NCBI RefSeq assembly: GCF_000143415.4
Contig: NW_003314287.1
Span: 1,222,494-1,286,493 of the forward strand
DNA length: 64,000 bases
Direction of reading: 5' to 3'
From: Selaginella moellendorffii
Taxonomy: Eukaryota > Streptophyta > Lycopodiopsida > Selaginellales > Selaginellaceae
Each line of letters begins with the position of its first letter. The first letter of the stretch is position 1. The position numbers were made by a program, and so were the translations under genes. The notes below the pieces were generated by a model. The model had not been told where the DNA came from. It was given only the letters and a program-made list of their open reading frames with translations, and ran no database searches. Positions 56,085 through 64,000 of the stretch are shown here, in pieces.

Positions 56085-57300
56085 ATGGACAACACCACCA
56101 CCGTGGACATGTCTCTGATCAATAACGGCAAGAACAGCAGTAAGTAGAGAGAAATGAGAAAGAAGCAAAATGAAGGAACATGCTCGATCCAAATCTCTAA
56201 TTACCTTTTGTTCATCCACAGCAGCTGCGGCTCCACCCGCGACCAAAATCTTTCACCACGACTCAAGATTTCGGCAATTCCTCGTCTCCAAGCCCCTCGA
56301 GGCCCTGCGATCCAAACCCCGGCTCCACTGGCTGCTCCTCTCGCTCAGCATCCTTTCGATGATGATCGGGACGGTCGTCGGGCAGCTGCTCACGCGATTC
56401 TACTTCGCGGCCGGGGGATCGCGCAAGTGGCTCTCGACGTGGCTCCAAACGTCGGGATGGCCGCTGCTGGCAGTGGCGACTGGATCGATCTACTGGAAGC
56501 GCGGCATCAAACTCACGCCGCTCACACCGGCGCTCGCTGCAACCTACACTGCACTAGGATTTCTTGTGGCTCTATATAGTTTCATGTATGCCTATGGCCT
56601 GTCCTACCTCCCGGCCTCCACCAGCGGCCTCCTCTCCTCCAGCCAGCTCGCATTCAACGCGATCTTCGCGCTGATCATCACGCGCCAGAAGATCAATCCC
56701 TTTGGATGGAACGCGATCGTGCTGGTGACCAGCGCCGCCGTGATCTTGGCGCTTCACTCCGATGACGAGAAGCTCCCCGGCGTGACGAGGAAGGAGGTCG
56801 TCCTGGGCTACGTGATGACAATCGTCGCCGCGGCGCTGTCTGGATTTTTCTTTCCCATCACCGAGCTTGTAATCCGGAAATTTCTCACCGGATCTTCCAG
56901 ATCAAGCGACGCCGCCACCGTCTTGTTGGAGATGCAAACCCTGCTCTCGCTCATCTCCACCGCGGTGTCCAGCGTCGCCATGGCGATCAACCACGATTTC
57001 CTGGCGATTCCGGGCGAGTCGCGGCGCTTCAAGGCCGGCGCTGCCCGCTACTACATCACGCTCGTCTCCACCGCCGTGTCGTGGCAATTCGCATTCTTGG
57101 GAACGCTGGGGATGATCTTCCTCTCCTCGTCGCTGCTCGCGGGCGTGATTATGGCTCTCGAGATTCCTATCGGCTCCATTTTCGCGGTCATCTTCTTTGG
57201 CGATAGCTTTGGCGGCCTCAAGATCATGTCTATGTTCCTCTCGCTCTGGGGGTTTGTGTCCTACACGTATGGCGGATATATGGACATGAAGAACAAGTAA
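56085..57300 (+). CDS. Purine permease (PUP family), copy 2
   Basis: Exons 56085-56139 and 56222-57300 give 377 residues. The intron position and phase are the same as in copy 1. The ATG at 56085 gives MDNTTTVDMSLINNGKN. The body is very close to copy 1 (QTSGWPLLAVATGSIYWKRG identical). Most changes are conservative (IVGQ/IAGQ type), with a short indel near GSSRSSDAATV. It ends MDMKNK. The promoter-proximal 50 bp also match copy 1 (CCATCAATCTTCTTC-TGGGATCAA). It is a tandem duplicate. The TAA at 57298-57300 is 46 bp from the stop of the convergent giant subtilase gene. Confidence 0.95.
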
Positions 57301-57346
57301 GAGCCCTAAAAGAGAGCATATTCTACTTTTAAATTTGAATATACTT

Positions 57347-60300
57347 TCAAACAAAAATACACAAGCACATAAAAATTAGCGTAGTGGAAGACACGATCAT
57401 GCGTGGTTGCGATGCTTTGATAAATGCAAGAGTCGGGCCTTCATAGATTCCTACACGAATCATCAAAGTAAAAGATCAAGACAAGAAAAAGAAATCGTTT
57501 GTAACTTACTGGCGAGCATGTAAGATCCAGGCCGGGTCACAAGCGTAGTCACGTAAGTCCCCTCTTGATCTAGCTGCGCAGCCACAAGTTCCCACATTGT
57601 TGTCACGAGAATGGGCGATTCTCTGGTGTAAATAAGTTGGAGCTCATTCGTATAGTTTGGTGTTGCGTTTCCTGTCGAGATTGCCAATGGCACTGTGGGA
57701 CTACTCCTGTTAATGAATGCATTCAAGTCGTGAGCCAGAAACTATAAGAAAGCTTACTCGTTCGTCTTTCTCAGCATGAGGAAAATTGCAAAAGGCTGCT
57801 CGTCGTATGATGTTGAAGCCAGGGATGAAACGTTGGAAACTGGGACGCAGAGCCTGGCTACAATTCCCATGTCCAAAGCATTTCCGCTAAGAGCAGCTGA
57901 TGCGTAAGGACTAGAACTTAGTTCATAGTGACTTTTGCGAAGGCTCTTAGGAAATGCTATGATCGTCGCGCCGTCATATGTCGAAACTATGGTTCCACTT
58001 TGCGACAATGGAAACTTACATGTTCCTGAAAACAATGAGTCAGGAGAAAAGTATAGCAAAGCCAAAATTACCTGGAGTTCTACAAATGCGATAGCTCGAG
58101 TTCGTAGAGACATCTGAGGAAAAAGCGGAATGATAGAAAAAAGAATAGCTAATCAAGAAAATAGCTTGTGGAGGATTCGGATCTACATTTCCGGCGGCAT
58201 CAATCGAGCGCGCGTGAAAGATGTAAAGCGAGGCCGGACATAAACTGTATGTTACCAGCTGCCTGCTACACTTCCTCCACGAATGTCTCTGGCCCTGCTA
58301 CACAGACCTGAGTTCGCAACAAACTCAAAAACTGCATGATAAAATTTCACCTGTGGATCCAGTGACTGCAGCATACATTCATATCTTTCGATACCCCCGC
58401 CATCGTATCCAGAGAGTTCAAAACTGGGACTCAAGGTGTTGACAACGCTACTACGAATCAAAGTTTCCGGCGTGCCCGTATCTGAGAGAAAGAAAAGAAA
58501 CAGTTACTATGAATCTATAATGCCTAGGATGCGCTTACCTATGTACCACTTGCAGCCACTCCACAAAGAAAACGAAGATAGGTACCTGACTTTGAAAGTG
58601 TGTGCTCCATCCACCAGAGGTCCGACGTGGTAGGGGCTTCCACAAGCCACGAATACTTGCTCATCAACTTCACACTCGGTCCAAGATAACGAGCTGTTGA
58701 AGGCCAATGTAGCTATCTGAAGGCGCGTGTAAGCCTCGGGGCACACCAGTCCATGAACTGCGCTCGAGTTCGACGTTAGAACCAGCTTTTGCTCTGCGTG
58801 ATCCAATGCTATGTTGGAAGCTCTGTCCTCGGCTTTAACCATGAACGTATGCTCCACTCCAGGTGCTAAATAAGATTGCTCCACTCTCCATGGACTCGAG
58901 CACGGTATCCAAGTGCCACCCTGCACTTGAGAGTCGAGGCGACAGTAGGATGTAGCAACACCAGATGTAGATCCAAGAGGCCCATCATCCACCGAAAACT
59001 CCGCAGTTACTACGTCGAGATCTGGCTGAGAGAGCACAAATGAGACAACCGACGGAGGCGTCGTATCCACGAGAAACCTGTGCTTGATGACGAGTCCGGT
59101 GTTTCCAGCTAAATCTGTTGCCGTCACGCTGAACTGATAGACACCGTCCTCCAGATTCCGAAACCTTGCCGGGCTTGTGCACTGTTGCCAGCGTTCTTCT
59201 TCCGCGGTGTTTAGCTTCGTCATGCAGCAAGTCGTTGTTGACACCTCCGACGACGCAAACGCATAGCTGACATCTCTGGACGACGAAAACAGCGGCGGTA
59301 CTGCGAAGAACAGCACTTCAGGAGGCAAGCTATCGATGGTGACCGTGCAAGTGGCTGGAACGCTGCTCAGAGCACCTCCGCTTTCATTTTCCGCTGCTCG
59401 TACGCTGACTATATAGATCCCGTCGGGCAGATTACTCAGTTCCAACGGAGACGAGCACGACCTCCACCCGTAAACGGCGGCCCCTTCAATATCTGACAGG
59501 TTTAAACGGCATGACCATCTTGGTTCCTGTATACCTGGGAGATTTGGCACGTCAAGCTCGAAGTAAACACGACAAGTTGAAACGTTGGTCAAGTCCTTGG
59601 GTAGTATAGTAACTATCTTTGCTCTTGGACGTTCCCTGTGAAGTAGCCAGTGGACAAATACTGGTTGTGGATCTTGGTTGCCTGCTTTGTCAACTGCTCT
59701 GACATGAAAGGTGTACCGTCCGTCTGACCGTGCCTCGACTTTGACCGGAGACCCACAAAGCGTCCATCCATGACTCGAGAGGATTCCAGACGTGAACTGG
59801 CACTCGAAGTGGTCTGTGTCAGCTGAATCAGATGAGAACTCAAACACTGCGGTCTCGCAGAAGACGGATGCTGACGACGATAGCAAAATTGTGCGAGGCG
59901 GTATGGTATCAATAGTAAAACTAGCGAAAGAAATCTCAGAGTAAGCAGTGTTCAAGAAGCTGCACAAAAAGCACGACTATTATCCCGCACCAACTAAACA
60001 AGTCCACGTACCTTTCATCCCTTGCTTGAACAGAAAAAGTATAAAATGCATCTGGAAGGCCTTCAGCGAAGTAGTCATTCCCACATATTTCCCAGTCATG
60101 GCCCTTGGGAGTTTCAATGGATGCATCAAGCCTACAAAACCACTTTATGTAGGGACCAGAAGTTCCTTCCACGGTGATGCGAACATTGGCGATATTCCCG
60201 AATAACGGAGGAACTTCAACTGGATTGATAACTGCAAACATTCTAGTTAATGGTCGAGAAGCGAACATTGTTGCATATGGTAGGCAGGTACCTAAGCATG

Positions 60301-63300
60301 GTGTTGCACTCAAAGACGCGGCGCTTGCAACAAATGCAAAACGTTGTCCCAATCCGTCTGGACCTTCTTCTGGTACATAATAACCATAAATCACTGCAAC
60401 ATAAAGTCCAGATTCTGGATCCGAAACAGACACCTACAACGTGAAGCGTCTTAAATCTTGCAAAGACATAAAATATTCCAACCTGTTCAACATTGTTCAT
60501 TCTGTCAGGACGTGGACCACCGTTTCCATACCGCTTGGTATTACTTGGATCAATCACGAACAAGTCCAAATCATTGACAAGGATGACACTTGCAGCCGGC
60601 AAGGCAGGCGGATCGTACCTGCAAATTACATCTGAGACGAATATAAACTGTTCCTCCAAGTCACTATACCATGCCAGCGTGAATTTCAAGTCCTCGGAGC
60701 CAGGAAAGCATGAGAAGCAATACCGTTGTCCAAATCCAGTTTTTAACGGGTTGCCTTCCTCCGCTGTAACGTTTAGTTTGTTGTGACCAGGGAGAAACAA
60801 CGAGTGAAGAAGATCAATTCTTCCATAGCCTTGATTGAAGGAGAGTGGAGGATCTATGATCACTCCATTACCTGCTTAAAACTTCAATATTAGCATACAT
60901 CGTGTCTGAACAAACAAACCATTTAGTCCTCGCAGAGGCACAGCTCCATTAATAAGAATGGCTTTCACCAAGGCTCCCGAAGGTTGCCGAGAATGTGCGA
61001 GTACCTACAGTAACTGAGCTGTCAATTGAATTGCTGCAGCTTGACAGACAACCTTAGATCCTGTGGGGTAGAATCCATCCATAAAATATTGACGGATGAG
61101 CGCTGCTCCTCCTGCTGTAATTGGTGTCGCCATCGAAGTTCCTGATAAAACTGCAGTGGAATGTCAGCGAAGACTAAACACTAAGAACCACGACAACAAC
61201 CTAAGGTCCTGCATGTGGCTTCTTTCGAGCCCATGTTGCTCCTGGCAGAGACAATCTTGTCACCTGCAAACAAGCGCGACGTCAGCTCAAGGAAAATAGT
61301 CTCGTTTGGAAAACCTGGCGCAACAGTTTCTGGTTTTTGACGTCCGTCCAGCGTTGGACCCCACGACGAAAAACTTGTCATGGAATCAATGCGTTCTCCA
61401 TTAAAGGGAACGTGGCCCACCACTTCCACAAAGACTGAGTCACCGTGCGTGAGCATCGAGTCTAGATAATCCCCGAAAACTCTGGGAATTGAACCGCTTG
61501 GAATGGTTATACTCTCCAGTGACGATCTTAACGACAACGGAAAGTAGCCTGTGTTTTCGTTGTTGAAAAACACGGCTGCCACACTACCGGCGTCTTGTAT
61601 GGCAACAAGCTGCAACGATAAGAAAACGTTGGCATGTACACTTAATCAAGGAAATTGTACCTTATCAATGCAGTCACAGCCTTCTCGACTTGCCAGCACC
61701 ACCATTCCTGCTGCGTTGGGAGGTGAGATACATGCCTCTCCCGGTATTGCTCGTAGTAGCGGAAATGGACCCCAATTATCCTGAAACATTACTCCGAAAG
61801 AGTTCTCTAGCACCCCGACCCGCAAGTCACTGGTTCCGTTCAAAACGTAAAAACGTAAAAGAGCAAGGTTTTCATGACGTATGGAATGCCCTGGGCCCAT
61901 ACTCGCGCCTACAGTTAAACTATTTTTTGACATTGCTGGAGAAGTGATAGTTCCTGCAAAACTTCAGAAGGGCCTCGAATGAATGAAAGTAAAGAAAAAA
62001 GTCAGTCTTACCTACAGAGGAATAAGACGAGCCAGCATTGCCCGCAGCAAAAACAGGTAGGAAAGCCTGGAAAATGCAGAAACAAGGAAAAACGTGATGA
62101 ATATGGGGAAAAAAGAGAATTTCAGAGATCTTACAGGATTGTTGTAGGTGAATGCATCCACACTTCGTGACATAAGGTTATAGGAACGATCCACAGTTGT
62201 CCAAGAATCACTATGAATTCTTGCACCCAGACTGTATGCCTCCCTGTGGGTATTCATCTGAGAAATAGCAGGTTAGTAGACATAAAACACCACACAAGCA
62301 GACATACCAGTAATAATCCGAAAGATCCATGGGTGGCGTGACATAAGTGTTCTTTCCAACGCCAATGTCCGTGAAGACAAGCTTCGCATGAGGCGCCATG
62401 CCGTTGTACTTGCTGGATTCGATAGTAAAGTCACTGAGTGTTTGATCGCACTGACCAAGAAGAGAACCAGCAACATGAGAACCATGACCATAGCTGTCGA
62501 TCAAGTCTCCACCCCACATCACTCTGTAAGACACCACCTTCCTGTGGTTTGGACCTGGCGAAGAAACTTGCTCGTCCCGAAAGTAGCAGCTGTTTGACAT
62601 GACCAGTGTAAAGATCTTTTAGAAATGTATACGTACCTCAGTAAGTCGACACCACTGTCACCAACACCAACAATTTGGCCGTCACCCATGATGCCCATGC
62701 CCCAGAGTGGTCTGCTCGGAAAAAATGGAGCTCCTCTCTCCAGAGGAGCCGAGACGCCACTCTGTTGGATTGCGGATGAAAACATATTGCCAAGTCGTCC
62801 CCTGAACGCTGGAGCGATCCAAGTTACCCATTCTTGCTTCGACAGCCATTCCACATACTCTCTGGCTTGATCCAGCGGTATTGCTGCTTGCAGTGCCGCA
62901 GGTTCTAGCTTTTTGAGCTCCACGACCTTACCATGCTCGTTTAAGCTGGAGTTCCAGTCTTGGATCAAAAGCTCCAGGATATCGACCTTAGCAGTGCATG
63001 GCTTACAAACAACTCCAGCAGCTGTTAGCACAGTAGCCACCACACGTCCCTGGCTATCAAAGAGGACGTCTTCTTCGAGTTTCTTCGCAAAAACTTCCTG
63101 CCACTCCGGAGCAACCTTGTATCGAGGCTTGTATTCCCCAATCCAGGAAACACCCTTGGTTCTCTTCACACGATCCACCTCCAAGTTTTTTGGAAGAAAA
63201 ACGTTCCAGCTATGGTGTGGCAAGTAGTGGACGATAGCACAGCCGAGCTTCACTAGATCATCTCGGACTCCCGCATTGTCCCCTCGGCCGCTAAGCTTGA

Positions 63301-63517
63301 CGATCACCTGTTTTGCAAGCTTCTCATACGCACAGCCCGACGAGCCAGTCTCGCCAAGATCGCGTGATGGAGCAAGCGCCGGCGATTTTCCAATGCGGAT
63401 CTCCGAAATATTTGGCGCATTTCTGGTGTCGATCTTCATACGGCGCAGGCAGACGTGATAATGCTCGCAGCCGATCGCCACAGCCGCTAGGGCTAGCAGC
63501 AGCAATGCCCGATGCAT
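57347..63517 (-). CDS. Giant secreted subtilase (Kp43-like S8) with ~7 Ig-like modules and GPI-like tail
   Basis: Many short exons on the minus strand, first 63517-62637, 62589-62308, 62243-62135, last 57450-57347. Signal peptide MHRALLLLALAAVAIG, a ~230-residue propeptide, then S8: Asp in VGVGDSGVD, His in YGHGSHVAGS, Asn in FAAGNAGSS, Ser in GTSMATP (about 61130). A C-terminal beta domain of Kp43 type follows (LVNDLDLFVIDPSN, RMNNVEQ, GLYVAVIYGYYVPEEGPDG). From about 60300 to 58180 come about seven modules, each with F/Y-x-C ... W-x-x-C-(S/T)-SP ... DG-x-Y-x-F-x-V-R-A-x-D-x-AGN. After a further ~200 residues the end is PRMIVSSTTLIFMCLCIFV, a hydrophobic tail typical of GPI signals. Exon borders between 57750 and 58250 are uncertain. 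Expected length is ~1,700-1,800 residues. It is probably an apoplastic, surface-anchored protease. Confidence 0.85.
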
Positions 63518-63693
63518 CGAGACCGAGATTATCGTCTAGCCGTCTCCAAAGAATGATCACATCCGAGGAGCGCCTACCCGATTTTGCCGATGGAATCCAT
63601 CAAAATGCGAGACGCTCGCGCGCATTCTTCCGCCAAGGAAATATTAGGGTTCTTCCGAGAACAGAATATACCAGATATTATGCTCAAGGGCAA
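63518..63693. promoter_or_regulatory. Divergent promoter between giant subtilase and right-edge gene
   Basis: 176 bp separate the two start codons (63517 minus, 63694 plus). The region has no ORF with support and must hold both leaders. Confidence 0.5.
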
Positions 63694-64000
63694 ATGGTAA
63701 TGGCGAGCACGGCTGCCGTGGACGCGAGCTGGCTGTGGATTGGCAGCGAATGCGGGCGGAGGAGCGCCAGAAGGCGCGGGGAGGTTTTTCCATCCGCGAT
63801 TCAGAGATGCCAGAGGAGGTTTGGATTGTGGAAGAATCACCGCCACGCAATTGTTTCCGGCCCTCCTCCTCCATCGAGAATCCCTATCGGCGGCGTGAGA
63901 TTTTCTTCTACTCTCGCTGGAACCGGCAGTGTTCTCGGGAAGGTAAGATTGGCAAAAAATCTCTTCTTCCTCTCATCGATTTTTTTCCTTGCAGCCTCCA
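63694..64000 (+). CDS. 5' part of a gene leaving the window; plastid-targeting-like N-terminus
   Basis: ATG at 63694 opens an 83-codon exon (63694-63942) ending at a clean GTAAGA donor. A T-rich 52-nt intron ends GCAG at 63994 and the next exon starts CCTCCA. The N-terminus (MVMASTAAVDASWLW, then RRSARRRGE, RCQRRFGLWKNHRH) is basic, Ser/Arg-rich and free of long acidic stretches, as in plastid or mitochondrial targeting peptides. No mature domain is visible, so the product is unknown. Confidence 0.6.
   Translation, partial: MVMASTAAVDASWLWIGSECGRRSARRRGEVFPSAIQRCQRRFGLWKNHRHAIVSGPPPPSRIPIGGVRFSSTLAGTGSVLGKVRLAKNLFFLSSIFFLAAS

Overview
The window looks like nuclear DNA of a land plant. Introns are very short (about 45-80 nt) and sharply bounded, exons are GC-rich, and gene islands alternate with AT-rich blocks of decayed transposons. 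The gene set (callose synthase, FRA8/IRX7-type GT47, purine permeases, plant-type ERF, polygalacturonase) is a plant set. The intron size, compact spacing and non-seed-plant flavour suggest a lycophyte such as Selaginella. That is an inference from style, not a database match.

Layout. 1-3.6 kb: end of a Ty3/gypsy LTR, then AT-rich degenerate repeats. 3.6-4.8 kb: relic of a dispersed unknown gene family. 4.9-7.8 kb (+): RNF10-type RING protein. 7.8-8.6 kb: a block holding a subtilase relic and a second relic of the unknown family. 8.7-10.3 kb (+): a protein with nine W-P-N-P-N-Y-K repeats, not recognised. 10.7-13.5 kb (+): complete subtilase. 14.2-22.1 kb (+): complete callose synthase of about 41 exons. 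22.2-22.6 kb (-): relic of a HAL3/phosphopantothenoylcysteine decarboxylase gene. 22.8-24.2 kb (-): GT47 xylan glycosyltransferase, its 5' end lost in a 100-N gap. 25.9-27.7 kb (-): polygalacturonase, head to head with a cis-prenyltransferase (27.8-28.9 kb, +), only 45 bp between start codons. 28.9-29.6 kb (-): secreted PEBP-like protein.

29.6-49 kb is mostly transposon territory: a decayed minus-strand gypsy element, a gypsy deletion derivative with two LTRs and a partial third (32.9-37.8 kb), a minisatellite between direct repeats (38.3-38.9 kb), an FCP1/NIF-like gene that lacks the usual first catalytic Asp (39.7-40.8 kb), Helitron-type Pif1 helicase and AP-endonuclease relics (41.2 and 46.3 kb), one broken and one intact member of the unknown family (42.8-44.3 and 45.3-46.2 kb), and a 290-bp foldback (44.3-44.6 kb).

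49.5-64 kb returns to genes: an intronless ERF transcription factor of RAP2.11/ERN type, two tandem purine permeases, a very large secreted subtilase carrying about seven repeated Ig-like modules and a GPI-like tail, and the first exon of a gene running off the right edge.

Together the wall and extracellular genes (callose synthase, GT47, polygalacturonase, two subtilases, PEBP-like protein) form a loose theme, but nothing shows that they are co-regulated. The least explained items are the W-P-N-P-N-Y-K repeat protein, the subtilase with Ig-like modules, and the four-copy unknown family sitting among Helitron relics.
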